Positions 45,745 through 54,804 are shown, numbered from the stretch's first letter. The stretch: 64,000 nucleotides of DNA from Spiro-02 sp034114085 (GCA_034114085.1 JAXEWB010000086.1:1-64000); one strand, 5' to 3'. Made by a program: numbers and translations. Notes: generated by a model from the letters alone, not told the origin.

Positions 45745-46893
45745 ATGAATACTGATATCCTTGAAATGATACGCTGGAACGAGATGTCTGGCCATGCCTA
45801 TGCTCAGACAAAGAAAGCGATTGAAGATATGGGATCGTTGTTCAAACCGACGAACAGCGAACGGAATTTCTACATGCCTTCGGAAAACAACGAATGGACG
45901 AACGGCATGTGGACCGGCGAGATCAACATCATGTATGAGCTGACCAAGGACGAATGTCTGAAGGCAAAAGCGCTGGAGCATGTTGATGATTTCATGGAAC
46001 GGATTATGACGATGCGGTCGATCAAGAATCATGACATGGGTTTCCTCTATTCCCCCTCCTGCGTCGCTGCCTACAGGTTATACGGAAGCGAAAAGGGGCG
46101 GGACGCCGCATTGAAGGCCGCCGACTATCTGATTTCCCGGTTCCAGGAGAAAGGCGAGTTCATCCAGGCCTGGGGCCCTATCGGAGATTCTGACTGTCAC
46201 CGTTTGATCATCGACTGTCTGATGAACATTCCGTTGCTGTTCTGGGCGACCGAAGAAACCGGATTGGAAAAGTACCGGGAAATTGCATTGAAGCATTTCA
46301 ATACATCAATCCACTGTGTGTTGAGACCTGATAATTCAACGTACCATACCTTCTATTTTGATCCCGATACCGGCAAACCGCTGTATGGCGCGACCCATCA
46401 GGGGAATCGGAACGACAGTGCTTGGGCGAGGGGGCAGGCTTGGGGAATCTATGGGTCGGCTCTCGCATATCGGTATACTAAGTCGGGGGAAGCCAAGGCT
46501 GTTTTCCAGAAGACGCTTGATTTCTTTTTGGAACATCTGCCGGGTTCTGTCGTACCTTATTGGGATTTTGACTTTGATGACGGTAGCGACGAGCCAAGGG
46601 ATTCCTCCGCTCTGGCGATAGCGATCTGCGGCATGCTGGAGATGAGCGACAATCTAGGAGATTCCTCCCTGCGGGAAGTCGCGTTGAAACTTCTCCCTCC
46701 GTTGTACGAGATGTGCGCGGTGAAAGATTCATCTTTGTCCAACGGACAGCTGCTCCATGGGGTCTATTGCAAACATACTCCGACGAACAGCGCCAAGAAC
46801 CGGGGTATCGATGAATGCAACACCTGGGGCGATTACTTCTATGTCGAAGCGTTGATGCGGGCGAAGAATCCTTTGTGGCAAGCCTACTGGTAA
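45745..46893 (+). CDS. GH88 unsaturated glucuronyl hydrolase
   Basis: 382-residue cytoplasmic enzyme that removes the 4,5-unsaturated uronic acid left by lyases at the end of oligosaccharides. Conserved features: NEWTNGMWTGEINIMYE, HDMGFLYSPS (first catalytic Asp), HRLIIDCLMNIPLLFW (second catalytic Asp) and NRNDSAWARGQAWGIYG. It tells the pathway type: the polymer contains uronic acids and is cut by lyases. The start at 45745 follows GAGGGGCGGCGAG; a TTG at 45730 is less likely. Last gene of the ten-gene operon. Confidence 0.92.
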   Translation: MNTDILEMIRWNEMSGHAYAQTKKAIEDMGSLFKPTNSERNFYMPSENNEWTNGMWTGEINIMYELTKDECLKAKALEHVDDFMERIMTMRSIKNHDMGFLYSPSCVAAYRLYGSEKGRDAALKAADYLISRFQEKGEFIQAWGPIGDSDCHRLIIDCLMNIPLLFWATEETGLEKYREIALKHFNTSIHCVLRPDNSTYHTFYFDPDTGKPLYGATHQGNRNDSAWARGQAWGIYGSALAYRYTKSGEAKAVFQKTLDFFLEHLPGSVVPYWDFDFDDGSDEPRDSSALAIAICGMLEMSDNLGDSSLREVALKLLPPLYEMCAVKDSSLSNGQLLHGVYCKHTPTNSAKNRGIDECNTWGDYFYVEALMRAKNPLWQAYW

Positions 46894-47203
46894 AACAAGA
46901 CCGATATGCAGGCGGCAGGTCGGCATGGAAACAAATCGCAGGGCATTTCCCCCTTCGGATGATGAAGTCAACCGGAGGGGAACGCCTTCTTGCCGTACTG
47001 CTTTTTACCGTTCACGTGGCATTATCCGATGAATTGAAGAATTGTTCTATCGGGAATCAGAAAGCGTAGTTGTGCTAGGGATCTTTTTGTAACGCAATAC
47101 TTTTCGACTTATACGTCAGAAACTCTCCAAACATAGAAAGTTTCTGACGTGGTTGTCGAAAAATCCAAGTAATTCATTCCCGTTTTTTTTGTCAGGGATG
47201 CTT
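46894..47203. other. convergent intergenic region
   Basis: 310 bases between the tail of GH88 and the tail of a minus-strand lyase. The only clear structure is the long inverted repeat at 47101-47162. Confidence 0.5.
47101..47162. repeat. long two-part inverted repeat between convergent operons
   Basis: Inner arms ACGTCAGAAACT (47113-47124) and AGTTTCTGACGT (47139-47150) are perfect over 12 bp; outer arms TTTTCGAC (47101-47108) and GTCGAAAA (47155-47162) over 8 bp. T lies before and A after the stem on either strand, the reverse of a normal intrinsic terminator, so its role is unclear; a transcript-end stem protecting both mRNAs is possible. Confidence 0.6.
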
Positions 47204-49315
47204 TTAGCGGTGTGTGACAGACATTTGCTCCAATGTGCCGAGCATCGCCGCGATGGCGGTCAGGTTGTCCTCAAAGCCGTCACTGTCGCCGAACATCTTG
47301 CCGAGCGATTCCAAATTCGCTTCCAGCCGCCCGGTTTTCCCCGTCACGTCGAGGAACAGGGTATGGAGGTTCGCCGCCGCGTTATCCGCGATTAGGAAGT
47401 CCGGCGTCTGGAACCGTACATCGAGGATCGGGAACACATCATCCTCACTGGCGAAGATGTCGGGATAGAGCAACGTGTTCTTCCATATCGATATCTCCAT
47501 CGCTTCCTTCGCCAGGAACAGGATGTCCACCCCCTCCTTTGTGATCAGCAGCGCATTGTCCGAAAGCCTGCGTACCGAACAGCCTTGGCAGAGATGCCAG
47601 CGCTGGATGTGGGGGGTATCGTACCGGTTTCCGCGTTCCACCTTGTCATGGACGATCAAACCGCGATTCCTGTCGAAATACAGCTTTCTCCGATGGAGGC
47701 AGAACGTATATGCCGTATGGTACGCTTCGACGAAGAACCCATTTCCGTTGCTTTGTGAAGCGACAATCGGAGTATCGGGCCTGTAGACGCCCCACTTGTT
47801 TGAGTAGTACATGTCGTCGATGATCGGGTTTCCGTAGCAGAGGACGGTATTGTGTGATGTCATGTTGTACATGTATCCCCGCTGCGGGCTGCGCATCTTG
47901 ATGTTATGGTACAGCTTCCCCGAGTACGGCTCCCCCACGATTTCCTTTCCCCGGATGGTAAGCGCTAGGGAGAGCATGTCCATGTGGTTGTGTCCGGTAT
48001 ATCCGCATTTGGTCTTCGCCGACATCACCAGATAGTTGGAATCCGGAATGAAGCCGTTTCTGGAAATGGCGAAGCCCGTGTCGGCGTTGGCATAATCGTA
48101 TGGCGGGAGTTCCCGTTGCGTTTCTCCTTTTGCCCTGATTTCCAGCACGCTGTTACAAAAGGAGTTGTCCAAAGCAAGGGTTCCCAACCGCAGGATCGGA
48201 TTGATCATCGGCCCCCTGTTGTCCCCGATGTTGGGGAACGTCTCGGTTGGTGCGGCGAGGGTGGCAAGCAGTGAAAAAGATTTATCCAGCCGGGAACAAC
48301 ATTTTTCATCCATCAGCTTTTCATTGTTCAGCCTTGCGATGATCAATGCCCGTGTCAGCATCTCTCCCAACGCGGCGCCGGCCCAGTAGGAAATCGAGTG
48401 CTCGCTATATCCGCCGTCCTTGTTGAAATCCTCCTTGATGTGTCTCCGTGCGATGGAGGCTCCTCGGTTCTTCATCTGCCTGAAAGCGGGGATTTCAGGC
48501 AGCAACGTTCCTAGGGTGAATGGTACCAGTCCCCGTTCGAACAAATGATGGTTGTAAGAGCGATAGGAGTCTGTATCGAAACGGCGGAACTGTATTCCGA
48601 TATACCATATCCTCTTGATAATCTCAAAAGCCAGGTCGCTGTCGATTTCATAAGTAACCCTGGTATAGAAGAGGCTAATATAGACCAGACAGAGCCAGCC
48701 GGCGCTCATTACGTCCCTGTCCTCGTCATATTGAAAGCGATTCGCCGTAGGAGAGCCATCGACAATGCGAAGCGGATAGGTCTCGAAGAACTTTTGCAGG
48801 ATGACGCGGAATTTGTCGAGGTACTTCCTGTCCTGTGTCTCATGGTATGCGATCGCCAGCGATTCAAAGAATTGCCCCCGCACGAATTGATCGAGGGAGG
48901 AACGATGGCGTTTTCCCTGATCTTCAAGGAAATTGAAATGGATCATGTTCTCAAGATGCTCTCCAAGAAATGTCTCCCCCCTTCCTTTGCCCGGCAGTAC
49001 ATAGATGTTTTCAAGCATTTTGTCGGCGACGTACATGCAGAATGGCTTCAATTCGCCTGCCAGGCCCAGCGCCGATTGGAAGTAGTACGGATTGGTATCC
49101 GTATCGACCTTCGTGAGGGGGAGGGAGCGATAATCATAAAAATAGGTGACGTTCTTCCTTGTCTGGAAATAGTCTACCAACGACTTCTTGGCTTTTGGAT
49201 AATCTTTTGCTTCCAAATGTTTCTTGACTTTTTCAAGTCCTGGATAGGTGAGATCGAAACCTTTGAAGACTTCTTCGTCAGTCACGTCAAGTTCAAAGCT
49301 GGGGATTTGCAGCAT
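47204..49315 (-). CDS. heparinase II/III-family polysaccharide lyase
   Basis: 703 residues. Alpha/alpha-toroid in the first half (NHHLFERGLVPFTLGTLLPE; GGYSEHSISYWAGAALGEML, His and Tyr typical of the catalytic groove), then the heparinase II/III beta domain (AKTKCGYTGHNHMDMLSLAL). It cleaves a uronic-acid polysaccharide by beta-elimination. No signal peptide, so it works on imported oligosaccharides. The start at 49315 follows GAGGAGGAG and lies inside the end of the upstream gene. Substrate could be heparin/heparan, chondroitin, hyaluronan or an algal or bacterial uronan. Confidence 0.87.
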   Translation of the reverse strand: MLQIPSFELDVTDEEVFKGFDLTYPGLEKVKKHLEAKDYPKAKKSLVDYFQTRKNVTYFYDYRSLPLTKVDTDTNPYYFQSALGLAGELKPFCMYVADKMLENIYVLPGKGRGETFLGEHLENMIHFNFLEDQGKRHRSSLDQFVRGQFFESLAIAYHETQDRKYLDKFRVILQKFFETYPLRIVDGSPTANRFQYDEDRDVMSAGWLCLVYISLFYTRVTYEIDSDLAFEIIKRIWYIGIQFRRFDTDSYRSYNHHLFERGLVPFTLGTLLPEIPAFRQMKNRGASIARRHIKEDFNKDGGYSEHSISYWAGAALGEMLTRALIIARLNNEKLMDEKCCSRLDKSFSLLATLAAPTETFPNIGDNRGPMINPILRLGTLALDNSFCNSVLEIRAKGETQRELPPYDYANADTGFAISRNGFIPDSNYLVMSAKTKCGYTGHNHMDMLSLALTIRGKEIVGEPYSGKLYHNIKMRSPQRGYMYNMTSHNTVLCYGNPIIDDMYYSNKWGVYRPDTPIVASQSNGNGFFVEAYHTAYTFCLHRRKLYFDRNRGLIVHDKVERGNRYDTPHIQRWHLCQGCSVRRLSDNALLITKEGVDILFLAKEAMEISIWKNTLLYPDIFASEDDVFPILDVRFQTPDFLIADNAAANLHTLFLDVTGKTGRLEANLESLGKMFGDSDGFEDNLTAIAAMLGTLEQMSVTHR

Positions 49316-51266
49316 GAATTTCTCCTCCTCTGTATGAGAACGCATAATGGTCGTCTTGTATGTCGGCATGTATCCGGTAGGTGTCGAAGTCTTGTCGCTC
49401 GACGCTCAGATCCGTCAATGGAACGGCGTCATGAAGGAAGGGGACGAGCGACGTCGCATGGAGTAATGAGGTCGTTTTCGGTATGTTCTTGAATCGAATC
49501 ATCGTCGAGTTCCTTCGGAAATCGACTTTCGGTGAGTATTGCGCTGGTTCTCGCAGGATGGTCGCTCCCGATGAGCGAAGCAAAATGTTGGCGCCCTCGT
49601 CGGTCGTATAGGCATGGTTTTCCCCGATAGAAAAGGCCATGGAATTCACATTGAATGAAATTTCCACGAGATCACCGGACAGTTCAGCCTTCCGATCCGT
49701 TGGATCGCCTGATACAGCGACGGAATTGTCTGAATGACAGCCCGACAGGCTGGAAAGATCATCGAGTACCAGCACGAACTGTTTTTCGACCAATAAGATG
49801 GTCCTGATGATATGGACTGGGGCATAGTTGTTGATGTTCATGCGCGCTATGGAGTAAGACGGGGTTACGTATGCGGATTCGAGCCGGCTCTCCTGCTGCG
49901 GGCCGTACTTCCATGAGCCAAGGTACTCCCAGGCGTCCTTGTGGTTTATCGTCACCGTACTATGCCAGAGGGTGGATTTGAACCGATACCGATCGATGCC
50001 TTCCTTGTAGGTGTAGATGCCGGGATCGACGATAAGGGGCTTTCCGAACGCCGTCAGGTCGATGCTTCCAGGATCGATGTGCGAATGCATGTTCTGGACG
50101 GGGCTTTTGCAGATTACCGCGAGGCTGATATCCTCTCTTTTCCATCCGGTCCTGATGAACGCCTCTCCCAGGGTCTTCTGGAATGAGAGCAGCGGAAGGT
50201 TCGGTTTTATGTCACAGGTCAGCGCCTTGGCATAGTCGGCGGAGAGCTTTTCAATGTCGTCGAAGCGGAAAATGTCCTTGCAGAGCTCTTCGTCGAGGGC
50301 TTCCTTTGATGCGAACCGTAGGGCTGTGGCGAGATAATGATAATCTCCATTGAGCAGATAGAGCGCCAAGGCGGGAAGGGCGAGCGTCTCCTTGTCCTCG
50401 CCATGGCTGTCCCCCAACGGAAAGCACCCCCCGCAATTTCGTGTGGACTGGACGGAATGGGAGAACATCTTGTCAAGTTGTCCAAGATATTCAGGGCATA
50501 CGGCACTTCCGTTTTGCTTGGTCAGAATCCCACGTAGCGCGAACCAATGGAGGCATGCGTTATGGTAGGATGGAGAACCTTCCACTTGGCCTCCCTCCGG
50601 GGTGCATTGGTTGTGTAGGCATCGGTCAAGCTCTCGTTCCGCCTGATGTCGACAGGATTCGTCCCGGTCCAGTTCAGGGAACAGCAAAGAGAGGGAAAGA
50701 AGGCCGATGTTCTCGATCAGATAGTGGTTGTGGTCGGCCTTCGGCCACAGGCGAGGTGATATTCGTGCCAAAATCTGCATATGAATTCTGGCCGACTCCC
50801 TGAACTTGGATGAGAAGCTGCGGGTGTAGTGAGGGGAGTCGGCCAGACAGGATACAATGACAGGCCAGGAATCGCCGCCACGGCTCCCTACTTCCAGAGC
50901 GCGCCATGGCGAACATTCTTTGAATGCTTCCAGATTGGATTCATCAATTTCGGGAGCGGGAACGGTATTGATCCAGTTCTCCAGTTCACTGATTACCTTT
51001 TCAGCGTATGTTTCCTTTCCTGTCATGGCATAGGCTTCAGCCATGACTTTCAAGTGACCCATTCTATTGAGATGGTAGACATACTCCTTGTTGTCAAAGG
51101 GATTGTCAAGCCATTCGACTGGATCGCCAACGAAATGCCTTTCCCCCATGGTTCCTGGAAGAACCAATTGGCCCCGATATGCGTAATGCGCAGCGGTGAG
51201 GATCTTTTCCGCGAGATCCGGAAAGTATTGTTGTATTTTTATCCCTTTTTGCCGATACGCATCCAT
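49293..51266 (-). CDS. heparinase II/III-family polysaccharide lyase (second)
   Basis: 657 residues, unlike the first in sequence. Toroid motifs DHNHYLIENIGLLSLSLLFP and GGQVEGSPSYHNACLHWF (Tyr/His), then the beta domain with MHSHIDPGSIDLTAFGKPLI and HSTVTINHKDAWEYLG. Likely acts after or beside the downstream lyase on the same substrate. The start is the ATG at 51266: no ribosome site is seen, but a promoter ends six bases upstream. It overlaps the next gene by 23 bases. No signal peptide. Confidence 0.85.
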   Translation of the reverse strand: MDAYRQKGIKIQQYFPDLAEKILTAAHYAYRGQLVLPGTMGERHFVGDPVEWLDNPFDNKEYVYHLNRMGHLKVMAEAYAMTGKETYAEKVISELENWINTVPAPEIDESNLEAFKECSPWRALEVGSRGGDSWPVIVSCLADSPHYTRSFSSKFRESARIHMQILARISPRLWPKADHNHYLIENIGLLSLSLLFPELDRDESCRHQAERELDRCLHNQCTPEGGQVEGSPSYHNACLHWFALRGILTKQNGSAVCPEYLGQLDKMFSHSVQSTRNCGGCFPLGDSHGEDKETLALPALALYLLNGDYHYLATALRFASKEALDEELCKDIFRFDDIEKLSADYAKALTCDIKPNLPLLSFQKTLGEAFIRTGWKREDISLAVICKSPVQNMHSHIDPGSIDLTAFGKPLIVDPGIYTYKEGIDRYRFKSTLWHSTVTINHKDAWEYLGSWKYGPQQESRLESAYVTPSYSIARMNINNYAPVHIIRTILLVEKQFVLVLDDLSSLSGCHSDNSVAVSGDPTDRKAELSGDLVEISFNVNSMAFSIGENHAYTTDEGANILLRSSGATILREPAQYSPKVDFRRNSTMIRFKNIPKTTSLLHATSLVPFLHDAVPLTDLSVERQDFDTYRIHADIQDDHYAFSYRGGEIHAANPQL

Positions 51267-51272
51267 AGAACA

Positions 51273-51300
51273 AGTGTACCCGAGCAAGTCAGAAAGACAA
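51273..51300 (-). promoter_or_regulatory. candidate promoter for the two lyases
   Basis: On the minus strand TTGTCT (51300-51295), 16-bp spacer, TACACT (51278-51273), six bases before the ATG at 51266. A leaderless transcript is implied. Both boxes match consensus only in part. Confidence 0.4.
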
Positions 51301-51616
51301 TCGGTATTATTTTGGAAAAAATGGCAGTATTTTGCTGGAGAGGGCCGGTATGCAGAATTTTTTTGGAATCAATAATTCCAGTCTTGTTTTTATTGTGACC
51401 ATCGGAGATTCAGAGAGCAAGACTTTCAATTTTACCATGACCGGTACGATTCCTATATTCAAAGTATTGCACATCAATCTGAAAATATATGAAGAGGTCT
51501 CGTTATTTAAGAGGAATTTGTCGTATGAGTGTGTAAAATGTAAAAAGTTTTTGTTGACAGATGGAAAAACCTAAGCAAGAATAAGTGTTGTTAAAGCTTG
51601 TTGGCATAATATGTTA
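51301..51616. other. AT-rich intergenic region between lyases and LacI operon
   Basis: No convincing gene. A candidate promoter, TTGTTA (51588-51593) with a 16-bp spacer and TATGTT (51610-51615), ends right before the first LacI operator. A short frame at 51332-51574 has no ribosome site and no family resemblance. Confidence 0.4.
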
Positions 51617-51631
51617 TGGAAACGTTTCCAT
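51616..51631. promoter_or_regulatory. LacI operator 1
   Basis: ATGGAAACGTTTCCAT, a perfect 16-bp palindrome around the central CG typical of LacI/GalR-family operators. Directly downstream of a candidate -10 box. Confidence 0.85.
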
Positions 51632-51708
51632 GGATATGGGGGGTGTTGATGCTGGAGAATCTTGAAATAATAAAGAATGAATCAATACGGTTTTTTTGTT
51701 TTGATATT

Positions 51709-51726
51709 CGTGGAAACGTTTCCACG
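51709..51726. promoter_or_regulatory. LacI operator 2
   Basis: CGTGGAAACGTTTCCACG, a perfect 18-bp palindrome with the same 14-bp core as operator 1. Centre-to-centre distance to operator 1 is 94 bp. Confidence 0.85.
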
Positions 51727-51801
51727 AGCAAGGCTGGCAAGTTTCAATGGTGCATAAAGAATTTGTTGCTATCGTTTAATATGAATTTATTTTTCAGCTT
51801 C

Positions 51802-51817
51802 ATGGAAACGTTTCCAT
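51802..51817. promoter_or_regulatory. LacI operator 3
   Basis: ATGGAAACGTTTCCAT, same core, centre 92 bp from operator 2 and close before the ribosome site of the LacI gene (GGGAGG). Confidence 0.85.
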
Positions 51818-51835
51818 ATATAGGGAGGTCTTGAA

Positions 51836-52840
51836 ATGTCAGGTATTACAGATATAGCACGAATTTCAGGATTTTCTGTCGGTACTGTTTCCAGAGCGCT
51901 CTCTGGTAATAAACATGTGGATGCCAAAACAAGAAGTATTATTCTTAAATGTGCAGAAGAAAATAATTACAGCCCGAATTACTTTGCGCAGAATTTGAAG
52001 GCTAAAAAAAGTGATACCATAGCATATTTGATTCCAGATATTGAGAATATGATTTATCCCCCTCTTGTTAGTGTGATAGAAAAAGAGGCAAGAAAGTTGG
52101 GATATTCACTTCTTCTCTGTAATACTTTTAATGATTTGGAATTGGCAGGAAAGTATATTTCACAGTTCAAATCAAGAAATGTTGATGGTTTTCTCATTTC
52201 AACGGCTTTTGATGCTACGTTGAATAATGAAAATATCCTTTCATTAAAAAAAGAAGGATATCCTACTGTCTGCTTGTTGCGTCATTCTCCCGATAATAAG
52301 GATTCGATCCTGGTTGATAATTTTCAAGGTGCGGAAATGGCAGTGGATTATCTGGTTTCAAAGGGATTGAAGAAAATAGCGTTTATTGCTGGCGATTCAA
52401 ATCTGACCTTATATAAAGAGAGATTCAATGGATATATCTCCGGGTTGGAGAAGAACGGCATATCGTTTGATGAACAATTGATATGGCAGGGAATCAGAGA
52501 TATTGAGCGTATTGCTTTTTCCGAAGTGAAAAAGAAGTTGAAGGCAGGATACATTCCCGATGCTATTTTCGGTTCAAGTGATCCATTGGCAATTGATGCG
52601 ATGAAAGCCGTTTTTGATGTTGGCTATCATGTTCCAAATGATATTTCTGTTATTGGTTTCGATAATCTCCCAATTTCGGAAATGCTGAATCCCGGGTTGA
52701 CTACTATTGAGCAACCTTTTGCAAAGATGGGTCGGGAAGCTGTAACTAGACTGATTAGGCAGATTGAAGACAAAGCAACCATAGGGCAGCCAAATGAAGT
52801 GTTTGATCCAAATATTGTGATACGTCATTCAGTCAAATAA
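51836..52840 (+). CDS. LacI/GalR-family transcriptional regulator
   Basis: 334 residues. The LacI helix-turn-helix is at the N-terminus (SGITDIARISGFSVGTVSRA, LSGNKHVDAKTRSIILKCAE), the hinge near residues 48-58, then a periplasmic-binding-like effector domain (YLIPDIENMIYPPLVSVIEK; DAIFGSSDPLAIDAMKAVFD). Almost certainly the repressor of its own operon through the three operators just upstream. The effector is probably the imported acid or an intermediate. The next gene begins 12 bp after its stop. Confidence 0.92.
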   Translation: MSGITDIARISGFSVGTVSRALSGNKHVDAKTRSIILKCAEENNYSPNYFAQNLKAKKSDTIAYLIPDIENMIYPPLVSVIEKEARKLGYSLLLCNTFNDLELAGKYISQFKSRNVDGFLISTAFDATLNNENILSLKKEGYPTVCLLRHSPDNKDSILVDNFQGAEMAVDYLVSKGLKKIAFIAGDSNLTLYKERFNGYISGLEKNGISFDEQLIWQGIRDIERIAFSEVKKKLKAGYIPDAIFGSSDPLAIDAMKAVFDVGYHVPNDISVIGFDNLPISEMLNPGLTTIEQPFAKMGREAVTRLIRQIEDKATIGQPNEVFDPNIVIRHSVK

Positions 52841-52852
52841 AAAGGAGAGAAA

Positions 52853-53740
52853 ATGAAAACTGTTAGTGGAAAAACGGATATTTATGCGATACTGGGGAAT
52901 CCTATTGCCCATTCCATGTCACCAGTAATCATGAACAAGAATTTTGCAAGAAAGAACATGGATAAGATATTTCTTGCACTACGAGCGGATTTATCGGATT
53001 TTGATACGGTTTTCCCGGTCTTATGCAAGCTGAATTTTGCTGGATATGTTTTTACGATGCCGGTCAAAGAAATTGCAGTTCACTATATGGATGAACTGAG
53101 CAAAGAAGCTGAGATTATTGGTGCTGTGAATTGTGTTGTAAATAACGGTGGCCGCCTGATAGGTTACAACACAGATAGCATCGGTTTTTGGAATGCTGTC
53201 CAAGAAGCCAATGAAAAGAAAATAGACATTAACAAGGTATTCGTACTTGGATGCGGAGGATTTAGTCGTTCTGCGATTACTCAGGCTGCTTTGCAAGGTG
53301 TAAGAAAAATCGTAGTTGCAAACAGATTTTCCGATACAGCTTTTATTACGAGTTTCAATGAATTTAAGGATCGATTGCTAAAAGCCGTTGATGGAGTCGA
53401 GTTGCAATTGATTGACTGGAAGCCAGAAGAATGGAGTGAATATCTGAAAGACGTTGATTTGGTGGCGAATGGAACTCCAAACGGGATGAAAGATGTTGGT
53501 GACCTTCACGAGATCTTTCCATATGAAGCGGTCAAAAAGGATGCGATCTTCTTTGATGCCATATATATTCCCAAAATGACAAAGAATTTAATGCGGGCTC
53601 AGGAATTCGGACATATCACAGTTGAAGGCATCAATCTACTTGTTCACCAAGGGGCGGTGTCCTTCAAAAATTGGACAGGGGAAATTGTCAGTCCGTCAGT
53701 GATGAAGGAAGACATTTTGAATTTTTGGAACAACAATTAA
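52853..53740 (+). CDS. shikimate/quinate dehydrogenase-like enzyme (AroE family)
   Basis: 295 residues. NAD(P)-dependent oxidation or reduction of a ring hydroxyl. Landmarks in order: GNPIAHSMSPVIMN (substrate Ser pair), TMPVKEIAVHYMDEL (catalytic Lys), NTDSIGFWNAV (catalytic Asp; biosynthetic AroE normally has NTDGxGF), GCGGFSRSAITQAAL (nucleotide-binding), VANGTPNGM and HQGAVSFKNWTG (Gln). Being locked in a LacI-TRAP operon, it is more likely catabolic than part of aromatic synthesis. Substrate: a shikimate/quinate-like cyclic acid is the simplest guess. Confidence 0.85.
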   Translation: MKTVSGKTDIYAILGNPIAHSMSPVIMNKNFARKNMDKIFLALRADLSDFDTVFPVLCKLNFAGYVFTMPVKEIAVHYMDELSKEAEIIGAVNCVVNNGGRLIGYNTDSIGFWNAVQEANEKKIDINKVFVLGCGGFSRSAITQAALQGVRKIVVANRFSDTAFITSFNEFKDRLLKAVDGVELQLIDWKPEEWSEYLKDVDLVANGTPNGMKDVGDLHEIFPYEAVKKDAIFFDAIYIPKMTKNLMRAQEFGHITVEGINLLVHQGAVSFKNWTGEIVSPSVMKEDILNFWNNN

Positions 53741-53755
53741 CAAACGGAGGAATCA

Positions 53756-54748
53756 ATGAAAAAGTTTTTGTTGGTGTTCATGGTATCGGTTCTCGCACTT
53801 ACGATGGTATTTGCGCAGGGATCACAAGAATCGAAGGATGGGAAAATTATTCTCAAGCTTGGCGATACTCAGGCTGAAGACCATCCTCAGACTCAATCGT
53901 ACTACTATTTTGCGAAAAAAGTAGCGGAGTATTCCAATGGAAAGGTAGAAGTGCAGGTATTCCCTAATTCTGCGCTTGGAAATCACAGAGACATGTTGGA
54001 AGGGATCAAGATGGGGACCTTGCAGATTACAAAATGCATGGCGACCGACCTTTCCGCTTATTTTCCCAAGATTCAGGTTTTTGGGTTGCCATACATGTTT
54101 TCAAGCACAGAACATATGCTGAACGCTGTTGACGGCAAGGTAGGGCAGTATTTCAATGAGGAAGTATTCCCGACAGAGGATTTTATTTGTTTGGCTTGGT
54201 TCGATGCCGGAAGCAGAAGTGTATATAACTCAAAACGCCCGATCAAGACCACGTCTGATATGAAAGGTTTGCTCCTCAGAGTTCCAGAGAACAACATCTA
54301 CATGTCCACCATGGCGGCATTTGGCGCAACTGGAACCCCGATGCCGATGGGTGACATCTACACAGCGCTTCAGACTGGTGTTATTGACGGTGCGGAAAAT
54401 GCGTTCGCTGTATATGACGGCATGAAGCATTTCGAAGTAGCCAAGTATTTCTCATATACTGACCATATCATGACCCCTGATGTAATCATCATGAAGAAAA
54501 GCTATCTTGAATCACTGCCAAGTGATGTTCAGGATGCGATTTGGAAAGCCGCCGCTGATATGCAGCAGGAAGAAAGACGTCTGTGGATTGATTGTGACAA
54601 GCAGTTCTATGAGAAATTGAAAGCCGCAGGCGTACAGTTCAACGATGTGGATAAGTCATCTTTCCAGAAAGCAGCCCAGGTTGTTTGGACGGATTATGTG
54701 AATGTTATTGGACAGGATCTTATCGATCTGGTTCAGAGTTATAAGTAG
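53756..54748 (+). CDS. dctP: TRAP transporter substrate-binding protein, DctP type
   Basis: 330 residues. Signal peptide MKKFLLVFMVSVLALTMVFA, then QGSQES. The DctP fold shows KVEVQVFPNSALGNHRDMLE and KGLLLRVPENNIYMSTMAAF; the Arg of LRVPEN is the conserved one that binds the carboxylate of TRAP substrates. GAENAFAVYDGMKHFEVAKY follows. So the ligand is a carboxylic acid. A strong hairpin follows the gene. Confidence 0.92.
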   Translation: MKKFLLVFMVSVLALTMVFAQGSQESKDGKIILKLGDTQAEDHPQTQSYYYFAKKVAEYSNGKVEVQVFPNSALGNHRDMLEGIKMGTLQITKCMATDLSAYFPKIQVFGLPYMFSSTEHMLNAVDGKVGQYFNEEVFPTEDFICLAWFDAGSRSVYNSKRPIKTTSDMKGLLLRVPENNIYMSTMAAFGATGTPMPMGDIYTALQTGVIDGAENAFAVYDGMKHFEVAKYFSYTDHIMTPDVIIMKKSYLESLPSDVQDAIWKAAADMQQEERRLWIDCDKQFYEKLKAAGVQFNDVDKSSFQKAAQVVWTDYVNVIGQDLIDLVQSYK

Positions 54749-54756
54749 GAAGTTTT

Positions 54757-54784
54757 CTGCAGGAGCCATTCAAGGCTCCTGCAG
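54757..54784 (+). terminator. perfect intercistronic hairpin after dctP
   Basis: CTGCAGGAGCC (54757-54767) pairs perfectly with GGCTCCTGCAG (54774-54784) around a 6-nt loop. No T-run follows. Expected to stabilise or partly terminate the dctP mRNA, giving more binding protein than permease. Confidence 0.75.
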
Positions 54785-54804
54785 GTAATAGTAGGAAAAT
54801 TACA

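Noticed and set aside
47101..47162. The inverted repeat as a bidirectional intrinsic terminator
   Set aside because: The T and A tracts are on the wrong sides of the stem for both strands.
48545..49492. A 315-codon plus-strand frame across the two lyase genes
   Set aside because: Antisense to two coding genes and without domain resemblance.
51332..51574. An 80-codon plus-strand frame before the LacI operators
   Set aside because: No ribosome site, no family resemblance, and it lies in AT-rich regulatory DNA.
51616..51834. A 72-codon frame spanning the three operators
   Set aside because: Its sequence is produced by the operator repeats (METFP occurs twice) and it lacks a ribosome site.
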